A stretch of 13,542 nucleotides of DNA from an uncultured Bacteroidota bacterium (GCA_946887345.1 CAMPKR010000029.1:1-13542), one strand, 5' to 3'; positions 1 to 5,826 are shown, counted from the stretch's first letter. Made by a program: numbers and translations. The notes: generated from the letters alone by a model not told the origin.

Positions 1-571
1 GATTAGAAAGAATGTTTCAGCACATCTTAATTCTTTAAGTGCCTGGATAAGCAGGATTAGTGATTTTTCTACCCAGGAACAAACCAAGCTGGTAGAAGAG
101 CAAGCAAATCGTTTGTTAAATTTTGGAGGCAGCTTTTTAACAGGTGCTGCGGGCTCTGTATCATCTACACTGGTATTTATAGGCTTGCTTCCTATATACA
201 TTTACCTTATCCTGTTTTATAAAAACTTGCTGTTACGTTTCGTTTTTTTATGGTTCCCTGAAGAAAACCATCCAAAAGTGCGAGAGGCAATGCTTGAAAC
301 CAAGGTTATTATTAAAAGCTACTTATTAGGACTTTTGATTCAAATTACTTACGTAACAATATTGCTTGGAGGTATTTTACTGCTAATAGGAATAAAACAT
401 GCATTGTTAATAGCTGTAATCTTCGCCTTTCTTAATCTGATACCTTATGTTGGAGCGCTTATTGGCAATGTGATTGGAGTACTTTTAACACTTACCTCAT
501 CTGAGTAAGTGTGGCCTATTTTAGCAGTACTCTGAACTATAGCTTTTGTACAGTTTTTGGATAACAATATT
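1..571 (+). pseudogene. AI-2E family transporter, 3' part, disrupted
   Basis: The reading frame is open from the window edge (codons from base 2) to TAA at 506-508. It encodes a membrane protein with the AI-2E transporter family pattern: hydrophobic segments around GLLPIYIYLILFY, the stretch YLLGLLIQI, and FLNLIPYVGALIG, which matches the conserved PxxG region near the C-terminus. In the same frame, similarity to the family continues past the stop: 509-571 reads VWPILAVL, stop (533-535), TIAFVQFLDNNI, stop (572-574). Known family members have a WP-x-L ... Q-x-x-[DE]-N segment here and then roughly 50 more residues, which are missing. The N-terminus lies outside the window. I infer a decaying pseudogene that lost its 3' end just before the next gene. 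Family members export small molecules or ions; the substrate is unknown. Confidence 0.8.
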
Positions 572-577
572 TAAACC

Positions 578-595
578 ACTGACTATTAAGTCAGT
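578..595. repeat. 7-bp inverted repeat before the LolA-like gene
   Basis: ACTGACT and AGTCAGT flank a 4-nt ATTA loop. No T-run follows, so this is not a classical terminator. It could be a leftover of the decayed transporter gene's end or an operator for the gene starting at 640. The role is unknown. Confidence 0.3.
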
Positions 596-639
596 CAAAC
601 ATCAATTGAATCGTTAATTAAATTTTTGAAGCACAGTAA

Positions 640-1290
640 ATGAAAAAGATCTTAAGTGTAGCCATTGCAGCCCTGCTCCTTTCAGCACAGCCCGCGTTGG
701 CACAGAATGATGCGAAGGCAAAGACGATCCTGGAATCAGTAAGTAAGAAGATTAATTCACTCAAATCATTAAAGGCAAATTTCGCCTTGATCCTCGCAGG
801 CCCTAACGGAAAAGCAAGAGACACCAGGAAAGGTACTTTTACTATGAAGGGCCAGAAATATCGTGTGACACTGGACAGGCAGGAAATAATGAGTGACGGT
901 AAAACCATATGGACATATATGAAGGATGCCAACGAAGTGCAGGTGAGCAGTTTCAATCCTGATGAACAAACGCTTTCTCCTGCAAAGCTCTTCACCAACT
1001 TCTACGACAAAGAATATGCTTACAAATACAAAGGAGTAAGAAAAGTAGGTACTAAGAATTGCGATATCGTTGAAATGGTTCCCAACAGCAAATCAAAACA
1101 ATTCAGTAAAGTAGAGCTGGCCATTGACCAAAAGACGAGCACCATCGTTGGCGGTAACGTATGGGAAAAGAACGGTAACAAATACGAGTACCAGATCAGC
1201 AATTTCACAGCCAACCCCGCTGTGCAGGATACCTACTTCGCCTTTGATAAGAAAAAGTACCCCGGCGTAGAGGTCGTAGATCTTCGATAA
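640..1290 (+). CDS. LolA-like outer-membrane lipoprotein carrier protein
   Basis: A 216-residue secreted protein, a normal LolA length. Residues 1-21 form a clear signal peptide: a Lys pair, a hydrophobic core and an ALA-Q cleavage site. The mature part has the LolA-type order: an N-terminal helix with LKSLKANFAL, a beta-rich barrel including KGTFTMKGQKYRV, then SDGKTIWTYMKDANEVQV and the L-S-P-A-K-L-F segment. In the family, LolA carries lipoproteins across the periplasm from LolCDE to the outer membrane; Bacteroidota homologues usually lack an obvious LolB partner. The ATG at 640 fits the signal peptide. The gene stands alone, with a transporter remnant upstream and a strong hairpin terminator 24 bases downstream. 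I saw no clear TAnnTTTG promoter, although TTAAATTTTTG at 617-627 is close. Assignment to the family is firm; the exact cargo is not shown. Confidence 0.88.
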   Translation: MKKILSVAIAALLLSAQPALAQNDAKAKTILESVSKKINSLKSLKANFALILAGPNGKARDTRKGTFTMKGQKYRVTLDRQEIMSDGKTIWTYMKDANEVQVSSFNPDEQTLSPAKLFTNFYDKEYAYKYKGVRKVGTKNCDIVEMVPNSKSKQFSKVELAIDQKTSTIVGGNVWEKNGNKYEYQISNFTANPAVQDTYFAFDKKKYPGVEVVDLR

Positions 1291-1314
1291 ACTAAAAGGC
1301 ATAAGAACATACGT

Positions 1315-1346
1315 AAAAGCCGCTCTCCGAGCGGCTTTTATTTTTT
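1315..1346 (+). terminator. Rho-independent terminator of the LolA-like gene
   Basis: A perfect 11-bp stem, AAAAGCCGCTC (1315-1325) with GAGCGGCTTTT (1329-1339), encloses a TCC loop and is followed by ATTTTTT. It starts 24 bases after the stop codon at 1290. The A-run on the other side could let it also act on minus-strand transcripts from maf. Confidence 0.92.
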
Positions 1347-1397
1347 GAGCGTCGTCGTTGCGTGCCGCAAATGGAGTCAAGTTGAAAGAAAGTATCA

Positions 1398-1419
1398 ATT
1401 GCCGGCGCGGCGTGGCAAT
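1398..1419. repeat. GC-rich imperfect hairpin ending GGCAATCTCAC
   Basis: ATTGCC (1398-1403) and GGCAAT (1414-1419) enclose a GC-rich 10-nt centre. The flank GGCAATCTCACGG resembles the end of dispersed CATTGCGAG...GCAATCTC palindromes seen in many bacterial genomes. The similarity is from memory. It lies in the gap between two convergent genes. Confidence 0.35.
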
Positions 1420-1483
1420 CTCACGGTGCGTTCTTGCGGTATAGATAGGAACTCAATATTCGGCTAATCACTCGATGTACCCA

Positions 1484-1501
1484 AATCCGGTTCAGACAAA
1501 C
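1484..1501 (-). repeat. Solo copy of the GxxExxY cassette end repeat, at the maf stop codon
   Basis: AATCCGGTTCAGACAAAC matches the outer right end of the inverted-repeat unit at 9101-9647: 15 bases, CCGGTTCAGACAAAC, are identical at 1487-1501 and 9637-9651. On the minus strand it reads GTTTGTCTGAACCGGATT, and its TGA is the stop codon of maf (1492-1494). No second end or cassette lies nearby, so this looks like a solo or ancestral end. Confidence 0.6.
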
Positions 1502-2052
1502 TCACCCAACACCTTCACCACCTCCCCTATCGGCAACCCCATCACGCTATAGTAGTCACCATCTATCTTCTCTATTCCTATCACGCCTATCCATTCCTGT
1601 ATGGCATATGCTCCTGCTTTATCAAAAGGCTTATAATTCGCAACATAGTGCTTTATCTGCTCAGCAGTAAGTGAACGAAAATGCACCTCAGTTGTTACAG
1701 ACAAACTCCGCTGCTTATCCCCCTTCTGTATACACACACCGGTCACTACCCTGTGTACTCTTCCCGAAAGTCTTGAAAGTATATACTCGGCGTCCGCCGC
1801 ATCTGTTGGCTTGCCCAATATGTCTCCGTCCAACAACACCACGGTATCTGCAGCCACTATGATAGCACCAGGATAATTAGCTTCTATCGCAGCAGCTTTT
1901 TTCTTAGCCAGGTACTCCGGCACATCCTCACCGCGCATACCGGGCGGATTGGTCTCATCAACATCAGCTATCACTATTTCAAATGCTATTTCCGCCGCTT
2001 CCATCAACTGCTTTCTCCTTGGCGACTGTGATGCAAGTATTATCTTATCCAT
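1492..2052 (-). CDS. maf: Maf family nucleoside triphosphate pyrophosphatase
   Basis: A 186-residue protein of normal Maf/YhdE length. It begins MDKIILASQSPRR, the conserved Maf signature (S-x-S-P-R-R, residues 8-13) that binds the nucleotide phosphates. It continues with DVDE near residues 30-33 and AADTVV with the catalytic Asp at about residue 69, followed by GKP. Family members hydrolyse non-canonical or selected NTPs (dTTP, UTP, m5UTP) to the monophosphate and pyrophosphate, and are linked to nucleotide-pool cleaning and septum control. Its start overlaps the end of the UbiA-family gene by 8 bases, so the two are probably co-transcribed and translationally coupled. The last codons (GTC TGA) lie inside a dispersed repeat shared with the GxxExxY cassette ends. 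The choice between dTTP- and UTP-specific subfamilies cannot be made with certainty here. Confidence 0.95.
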   Translation of the reverse strand: MDKIILASQSPRRKQLMEAAEIAFEIVIADVDETNPPGMRGEDVPEYLAKKKAAAIEANYPGAIIVAADTVVLLDGDILGKPTDAADAEYILSRLSGRVHRVVTGVCIQKGDKQRSLSVTTEVHFRSLTAEQIKHYVANYKPFDKAGAYAIQEWIGVIGIEKIDGDYYSVMGLPIGEVVKVLGEFV

Positions 2053-2995
2053 TGGTTTGTATATAGTAAATGATCAATGAACCAACTCCTGTTATCATAA
2101 TAAACTTCAGATTGCGGCTGGCTTTTGCATAGTGCTCTGTTGTTGCTTTATTGTTCACTGTTATTATCCACCAGGCAAGCGGCAGTACCACAGCCGCGAT
2201 CATATAGATACCCAGCGGCATCCATCCTGCATCCAGCAATCGTATCGATCCAACTATTAATGGCGTTATAGCCAGGAGTCCCAGCACCTGGGTAAACCTC
2301 GCTGAGCGGAGCAAACCCCATTTTATCGGCATGGTGATACAACCTTCCTCCGCATCACCTTTATAGTCTTCCATATCTTTTACTATCTCCCGCATCCATG
2401 TAAGCATAAAGGCAAAGAATGTATAGACGCCCAGCACCCAAACAGGGTTCAGTTCCCAGCCTTTCGATATTACCAGGAAGTACTTTTCCAGCAGGTAACG
2501 ATGCATCGCAGGCTCGTACAATATCAACGTGAACATCGTGAGCGCAGTAAGCAGGGCCACTACTACATTACCTATAATGAATTGTCTCTTAAATGAAGCA
2601 GAGTAGAACCAAAGAAGTACAGTACAGAACACTTGCAATATAAGCCACTCATAGTGTCCCGCTTGTCTCGCCACATAAGCCGCAAGACCAAGGCCAACTA
2701 TATTCAACACAGTATGTGCTATGATGCCATACCTGCGCGGTATACGCTTCTCCAATACCATCTTCTCGGGCCTGTTGATTATATCGATCTTTACGTCAAA
2801 ATAATCGTTGATGATGTAGCCAGCAGCGGCTATTAATACTGTAGAAAGAGAAAGACAAAGGAAATTGCTGAAACCCAGCAGCAGTGGTTCCTGCGCATAC
2901 TGTTTCATCGGCAGCAGCACACAAAACCATGCAAGCAACTGCGTACAGAAAACGATCAGCAGGTTTTTCCAGCGTATTAGTTTTAACCAGGCCAT
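2045..2995 (-). CDS. UbiA-family membrane prenyltransferase
   Basis: A 316-residue integral membrane protein with eight or nine hydrophobic segments. Both Asp-rich motifs of the UbiA superfamily are visible: NDYFDVKIDIINRP (residues 63-76) and KDMEDYKGD (206-214). In the family these bind Mg2+ and the prenyl diphosphate. Members attach a prenyl chain to an aromatic or glycerol-phosphate acceptor. Bacteroidota proteins of this type are often annotated as geranylgeranylglycerol-phosphate geranylgeranyltransferase-like; the acceptor cannot be read from sequence. It sits between pyrE and maf on the minus strand and overlaps maf by 8 bases. It is separated from pyrE by 167 bases of repeats. The ATG at 2995 gives the usual N-terminal amphipathic KLIRWKN segment. 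Confidence 0.9.
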   Translation of the reverse strand: MAWLKLIRWKNLLIVFCTQLLAWFCVLLPMKQYAQEPLLLGFSNFLCLSLSTVLIAAAGYIINDYFDVKIDIINRPEKMVLEKRIPRRYGIIAHTVLNIVGLGLAAYVARQAGHYEWLILQVFCTVLLWFYSASFKRQFIIGNVVVALLTALTMFTLILYEPAMHRYLLEKYFLVISKGWELNPVWVLGVYTFFAFMLTWMREIVKDMEDYKGDAEEGCITMPIKWGLLRSARFTQVLGLLAITPLIVGSIRLLDAGWMPLGIYMIAAVVLPLAWWIITVNNKATTEHYAKASRNLKFIMITGVGSLIIYYIQTNG

Positions 2996-3032
2996 TTCAG
3001 TTGAAAATGTAATTTCAATTGACAGTACACCG

Positions 3033-3069
3033 CTTTGCGCTTCCTTTGCGCTGCTTAGCGTCCTTTGCG
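3033..3069 (-). repeat. CGCAAAG/CGCTAAG dispersed repeat cluster, copy 1
   Basis: On the minus strand CGCAAAG occurs three times and CGCTAAG once (plus-strand starts 3033, 3044, 3054 and 3063), spaced 9-11 bases apart. The same two heptamers alternate at 13346-13427 on the plus strand, so the two clusters are in inverted orientation. Confidence 0.75.
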
Positions 3070-3126
3070 TTACGACTTTCGCAAATATTTGGGTTCTGCT
3101 AGAACCGATCAGGAATTTTCTCTACC

Positions 3127-3154
3127 CAATTCCAAATTCTCAATTCCAAATTCC
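3127..3154 (+). repeat. Two tandem 14-bp units (CAATTCCAAATTCY)
   Basis: CAATTCCAAATTCT (3127-3140) is followed directly by CAATTCCAAATTCC (3141-3154), with one difference. It lies 8 bases from the pyrE stop codon. Similar AATTCCAAATTCC strings are, as I recall, common between genes of Bacteroidota. Confidence 0.7.
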
Positions 3155-3162
3155 CAAAAAAA

Positions 3163-3792
3163 CTAGGGCTTCCAGTTTCCCGGGTCCAATCTCCACTGCC
3201 CGAAAGTCTCCTTCTGCTCGGTAGCCAGCAGGCTCTGCTCCTCAGCCACTTCCATAAGGGCACCATAGTTACTGATGGTTTTCAGTGGTACACCTGCTTT
3301 CTTAAAAGCCTCGTCCGCCACCGGGAAGCCATAAGTAAACAATGCACACATACCAATCACTTCACCACCCGCAGCACGCAGCACGTCCACAGTTTCCAGG
3401 CTGCTCTTCCCTGTAGATACCAGGTCTTCTATCACTACTATCTTCTGGCCCTTTTCCAGCACACCCTCTATCTGGTTACCCATACCGTGCTCTTTTGGTT
3501 TAGAGCGCACATATATAAAAGGCAGTTTCAGCAGGTCAGCCGCCATCACACCATGAGGAATACCCGCAGTAGCAACCCCGGCTATCACTTCTGCATCGGG
3601 GAAATGCTCCAGGACCATATTAGCCAGCTCACTTTTCACAAAATCACGTACATGCGGATACGACAACACCTTACGATTATCGCAATATACCGGCGACCGC
3701 CAGCCCGATGCCCAGGTATAGGGGTTTTGCAGGTTGATTTGCAAAGCCTTAATTTGCAGCAGCTTTTCGGCGAAATGTTTTGGAGTACTCAT
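3163..3792 (-). CDS. pyrE: Orotate phosphoribosyltransferase
   Basis: A 209-residue cytosolic enzyme of usual PyrE length. The PRPP-binding signature VVIEDLVSTGKSS (residues 119-131) has the expected acidic pair and TGKSS loop. The substrate segments WRSPVYCDNRK (31-41) and RSKPKEHGMGNQIEG (96-110, the flexible catalytic loop with its Lys and His) are both intact. It converts orotate and PRPP to orotidine 5'-monophosphate in pyrimidine biosynthesis. The start at 3792 is the only Met giving the usual N-terminus. It diverges from the NUDIX gene, with 47 bases between the chosen starts, and is first in a minus-strand series with the UbiA-family gene and maf. A good TTTG-N19-TAGGTTTG promoter lies only 7 bases from the ATG, implying a leaderless or nearly leaderless mRNA. 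Confidence 0.97.
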   Translation of the reverse strand: MSTPKHFAEKLLQIKALQINLQNPYTWASGWRSPVYCDNRKVLSYPHVRDFVKSELANMVLEHFPDAEVIAGVATAGIPHGVMAADLLKLPFIYVRSKPKEHGMGNQIEGVLEKGQKIVVIEDLVSTGKSSLETVDVLRAAGGEVIGMCALFTYGFPVADEAFKKAGVPLKTISNYGALMEVAEEQSLLATEQKETFGQWRLDPGNWKP

Positions 3793-3799
3793 ACGGGCT

Positions 3800-3830
3800 C
3801 AAACCTACGCCAAATAGGCAAGTTTACAAA
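3800..3830 (-). promoter_or_regulatory. Bacteroidota-type promoter of pyrE
   Basis: On the minus strand TTTG (3830-3827) is followed by 19 bases and TAGGTTTG (3807-3800), an exact match to the TTTG/TAnnTTTG consensus. Only 7 bases separate it from the pyrE ATG (3792), so the transcript start should fall at or just before the start codon. Confidence 0.65.
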
Positions 3831-3839
3831 CTTCAACGT

Positions 3840-4475
3840 ATGTCCTTTGCGCAAAAAATATATTACAATAACAAGCCGCTTATCCTTACTGACGATAGTA
3901 TGGAATTTATAAAGGAACATACCATTGCTGCGGGCTATATGCTTTTTACAGGCGCCTTCATCCGTAATTTCCGCCTCGCTGTCCAGCACCTGGAAAAGAT
4001 CACTTCCCTCGGTGCCATTATCGAAGACGATTCTGAAAAATCCCTGCAAAAAGAATTGTATAATTTATATAATCCCATAGCAGCAGGCGGTGGTGTGGTG
4101 TTTAATGAGGACGGGGCGGTTTTGATGATCTACCGCAGGGGCAAATGGGACTTGCCGAAGGGTAAATGCGACGAAGGCGAGGAGATCGACTATTGTGCCC
4201 TTCGCGAAGTGAGCGAAGAGACAGGCCTGCAGCAGCTCACCCTCGGCGAGAAAGTCTGCGATACGTTCCATGTCTATTCTCAAAATGGTCAAAGCCTGCT
4301 GAAGTGCACCACCTGGTTTGCCATGTACGGAACCAGTCACGAAAAGCTAACACCGCAAAAAGAAGAGAACATCCTGGAAGCTAAATGGATACATCCATCA
4401 CAAATGGGACCCGTTGTTTTCAAGTCCTACGAAGCCATCCGCGAAGTTTTGCATCAGGCAGGTGTTAAGTGGTAA
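3840..4475 (+). CDS. NUDIX hydrolase domain protein
   Basis: A 211-residue protein. An N-terminal region of about 80 residues without a recognised motif is followed by a NUDIX domain starting at AAGGGVVFN. The NUDIX box is complete at residues 108-130 (G-x5-E-x7-REVSEETGL), preceded by YRRGKWDLPKGK, so it should be catalytically competent with Mg2+. Family members hydrolyse nucleoside diphosphates linked to another moiety; the substrate cannot be named. The frame is open further upstream to 3780, but the ATG at 3840 is preferred because the earlier one would overlap pyrE and adds no conserved sequence. Its last 13 codons lie in a 42-bp sequence repeated exactly at 5052-5093. Both copies end K-W-stop, with TAA here and TGA in the second copy. 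Confidence 0.9.
   Translation: MSFAQKIYYNNKPLILTDDSMEFIKEHTIAAGYMLFTGAFIRNFRLAVQHLEKITSLGAIIEDDSEKSLQKELYNLYNPIAAGGGVVFNEDGAVLMIYRRGKWDLPKGKCDEGEEIDYCALREVSEETGLQQLTLGEKVCDTFHVYSQNGQSLLKCTTWFAMYGTSHEKLTPQKEENILEAKWIHPSQMGPVVFKSYEAIREVLHQAGVKW
4432..4473 (+). repeat. 42-bp direct repeat, copy 1 (3' end of the NUDIX gene)
   Basis: Identical over 42 bases to 5052-5093, with mismatches immediately outside on both sides. It starts AAGCCATCCGCG and ends GTTAAGTGGT. This copy encodes the NUDIX C-terminus. Confidence 0.97.
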
Positions 4476-4496
4476 AATTCGCAAATTTAAAACAAC

Positions 4497-4774
4497 CTAA
4501 ACAGGTCTGAGAAATGTGTTAAATATTCTGAGGATAATGATCTGTGTATCTATCGCTCTATAAAAGATCACATACGGGAAACCTTTGACCAATTTATAAC
4601 GCACCTCATTATACGCAAAAGATGCTGCCAATGGATGTTCAGCTATCTTGTCAATTGTGGCGGTTACAGTCGAATGGAATTTTTGACCTAGCTTGTTGCT
4701 TTATCTGAATAATACTCAATACCCTGTAAAATATCGCTTACAGCAGCAGGTGTGACTTTAATTGAGGACTGCAT
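4497..4774 (-). pseudogene. ParE/RelE-type toxin, frameshifted
   Basis: The minus-strand ATG at 4774 overlaps the antitoxin stop as TGATG. It opens a frame reading MQSSIKVTPAAVSDI and then GIEYYSDK, and runs into TAG at 4690-4688. From about 4702 the neighbouring frame continues the family sequence without a break: NKLGQKFHSTVTATIDKIAE, then HPLAASFAYNEVRYKLVKG, FPYVIFYRAIDTQIIILRIF and a stop at 4499-4497. Restoring one lost base near the AAA at 4702-4700 gives a protein of about 92 residues, the normal size for ParE/RelE toxins, with the typical P-Y-V-I-F-Y core and R-I-F-x-T end. Intact relatives either poison gyrase (ParE) or cleave mRNA at the ribosome (RelE). The frameshift is visible in the sequence; the family call rests on pattern recognition. 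A sequencing error is the main alternative. Confidence 0.78.
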
Positions 4775-5001
4775 CAGCCGGTTTTCAATTGGGATTTTGC
4801 GCTATTCCAGTCCAGCAAGTATTGGGGATCATTATTGATCTTCTCAAGCTCTATATCCACTAGCCTCTTTTGCTCTTCCGTGATAATAAAGCTCTCCTTG
4901 GGTTCGTCTATCTGGATGAACCCTAGATTTTGAAGCAATTCCATGAAGAAATGCAACTTCCCGTCTGGGATATGAAGAGTGACCTGTTTCGTCCTGCGAA
5001 T
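4774..5001 (-). pseudogene. Cognate antitoxin, start codon apparently lost
   Basis: The minus-strand frame is open from 5001 to the TGA at 4776-4774, about 75 codons. It reads TKQVTLHIPDGKLHFF, then MELLQNLGFIQIDEPKESF, IITEEQKRLVDIELEKINND and PQYLLDWNSAKSQLK. This resembles short Bacteroidota addiction-module antitoxins, and its position directly upstream of a ParE/RelE toxin with a TGATG overlap supports that. No ATG or GTG precedes the conserved N-terminus: the frame begins ATT CGC AGG ACG after an upstream TAA. The first ATG (4942) would remove about 19 residues, and a TTG at 4956 is also internal. I infer that ATG mutated to ATT, or that a rare start is used. Together with the toxin frameshift, the module looks inactive. 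Confidence 0.65.
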
Positions 5002-5051
5002 TTAAGCAAAAATTCCGACCAGTTTGATGGTCTACAGCGTAACTATATCCA

Positions 5052-5093
5052 AAGCCATCCGCGAAGTTTTGCATCAGGCAGGTGTTAAGTGGT
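5052..5093 (+). repeat. 42-bp direct repeat, copy 2
   Basis: An exact copy of 4432-4473, the coding end of the NUDIX gene. The following bases give TGA in place of TAA in the equivalent frame. It is not attached to a NUDIX gene. Confidence 0.97.
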
Positions 5094-5109
5094 GATCAGA
5101 ACAATACAC

Positions 5110-5298
5110 TTACAGGAATAGGGACATTGCTGCCCAGATCAAGATAACGACCTCAACTGTGATTAAATCGCTTCTATTGTTCTTACAAATACTCTGAACT
5201 ATGAGGTCAAGCACTAAAAGAAGCAACCCTAAACCAAATAGACCGATCATGTAAACTACACCCCAGCCTCCATCAGACGAAAGTGTTTTGTAATTCAA
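5110..5298 (-). CDS. Small two-helix membrane protein, uncharacterised
   Basis: A 62-codon frame on the minus strand. It has a short polar N-terminus (NYKTLSSDGGWG), a long hydrophobic stretch (VVYMIGLFGLGLLLLVLDLI), a polar loop (CKNNRSD) and a second hydrophobic end (VEVVILIWAAMSLFL). This predicts a hairpin of two membrane helices. No family is recognised. The start is weak: the frame opens after a TGA at 5304-5302 with TGG TTG, and TTG at 5298 is the only candidate near the N-terminus. An ATG exists just upstream but out of frame. It lies downstream of the second 42-bp repeat and may be a truncated gene, like its toxin-antitoxin neighbours. Confidence 0.45.
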   Translation of the reverse strand: MNYKTLSSDGGWGVVYMIGLFGLGLLLLVLDLIVQSICKNNRSDLITVEVVILIWAAMSLFL

Positions 5299-5462
5299 CC
5301 ATCATATGCAGCGCTTAACTATTGTTATTGCCCGCCCTTCCGTTTTTTAACGGAAACGAAAAACATTCTCAACAATTGTAAACGCTTATGAATAAAGGCT
5401 CAACAGATCTGCACTTAATTACTGTTAAGCTTTTCCAAATATTGATCACATGTTGTTTAACA
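5299..5462. other. Gene-free stretch before the DUF1232 gene
   Basis: An AT-rich stretch with no ORF. It contains one hairpin: TTCCGTT (5338-5344), a TTTT loop and AACGGAA (5349-5355). No T-run follows in either direction, so it is a weak terminator candidate at best. Confidence 0.4.
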
Positions 5463-5491
5463 TTGCCCCAACATTAGGCAAATTAATTTTG
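5463..5491 (+). promoter_or_regulatory. Bacteroidota-type promoter of the DUF1232 gene
   Basis: TTG (5463-5465), an 18-nt spacer and TAATTTTG (5484-5491), an exact TAnnTTTG match. The element overlaps a possible GTG start at 5491, which argues for translation from the ATG at 5509. Confidence 0.65.
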
Positions 5492-5508
5492 TGTTTAAAT
5501 ATTCAGAG

Positions 5509-5826
5509 ATGTCAAGAGTGATACCTACACGTGAGATGAAAACTATGCGCCATGCGACGCATCTCTTTAGCAATCGGAAAACATTATGGCATATGCTGCG
5601 CGCGGTCTTTACCGGCAACTACAGGATGTCAATGCTTACTACAGCTATCGTTATCCTTTGCTTAGCGTACATTATCAGCCCTGTAGACATAATACCTGAT
5701 GTTTTCCTGCTCTTTGGCTGGATAGATGATGGTTTTATTTTTTACCTGCTGTTGAAGCGGCTGAATGTAGAAACGAAGAACTACATCCGCTTCAAGGTAA
5801 TGGAAAGAAAACACGGCAACTTCTAA
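5509..5826 (+). CDS. DUF1232 (YkvA-like) membrane protein
   Basis: A 105-residue protein with the DUF1232 signature: Y-I-I-S-P-V-D-I-I-P-D at residues 54-64, followed by F-G-W-I-D-D at 69-74. This lies in one or two membrane segments (about residues 41-83). The N-terminus is basic and polar, the C-terminus basic. The family is widespread and of unknown function. The frame is also open from a GTG at 5491, but that codon lies inside the -7 promoter element, so the ATG 17 bases downstream is preferred. It is convergent with coaD: the stop codons interlock, with four bases shared at 5823-5826, and there is no room for a terminator. Confidence 0.85.
   Translation: MSRVIPTREMKTMRHATHLFSNRKTLWHMLRAVFTGNYRMSMLTTAIVILCLAYIISPVDIIPDVFLLFGWIDDGFIFYLLLKRLNVETKNYIRFKVMERKHGNF

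Larger units (their letters stand above)
2996..3162. other. Intergenic region between pyrE and the UbiA gene, with repeats
   Basis: No gene is seen. Next to the UbiA-gene ATG is an imperfect inverted repeat at 2998-3021 (CAGTTGAAAA and TTTCAATTG around TGTAA), a possible operator or hairpin. Then follow a CTTTGCG/CTTAGCG repeat cluster (3033-3069) and a 14-bp tandem duplication (3127-3154) directly after the pyrE stop. No strong terminator follows pyrE, so read-through into the UbiA gene is possible. Confidence 0.6.
4474..5093. mobile_element. Inserted or duplicated 620-bp segment carrying a dead toxin-antitoxin pair
   Basis: The segment lies between the end of the first 42-bp repeat and the end of the second, so one repeat unit plus insert is 620 bp. 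It contains a toxin-antitoxin pair on the minus strand and no recombinase. The arrangement is what integration of a circle sharing the 3' end of a host gene would leave, with the gene end recreated at the junction. A local duplication followed by insertion would look similar. The mechanism is inference. Confidence 0.5.

Noticed and set aside
506..574. Stop-codon recoding or readthrough in the AI-2E gene
   Set aside because: Stops of two types occur within 70 bases and the C-terminus is missing altogether; decay is simpler.
4690..4705. Programmed frameshift in the toxin gene
   Set aside because: No classic slippery heptamer or downstream structure is evident, and the antitoxin also appears damaged.
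4844..5074. A 76-codon minus-strand frame over the antitoxin
   Set aside because: It overlaps the antitoxin in another frame, includes part of the 42-bp repeat and has no protein-like pattern.
4432..5093. Integron gene cassette with attC sites (GTTAAGT fits GTTRRRY)
   Set aside because: The 42-bp repeat does not fold into the paired R and L boxes of attC, and no integrase or cassette array is present.
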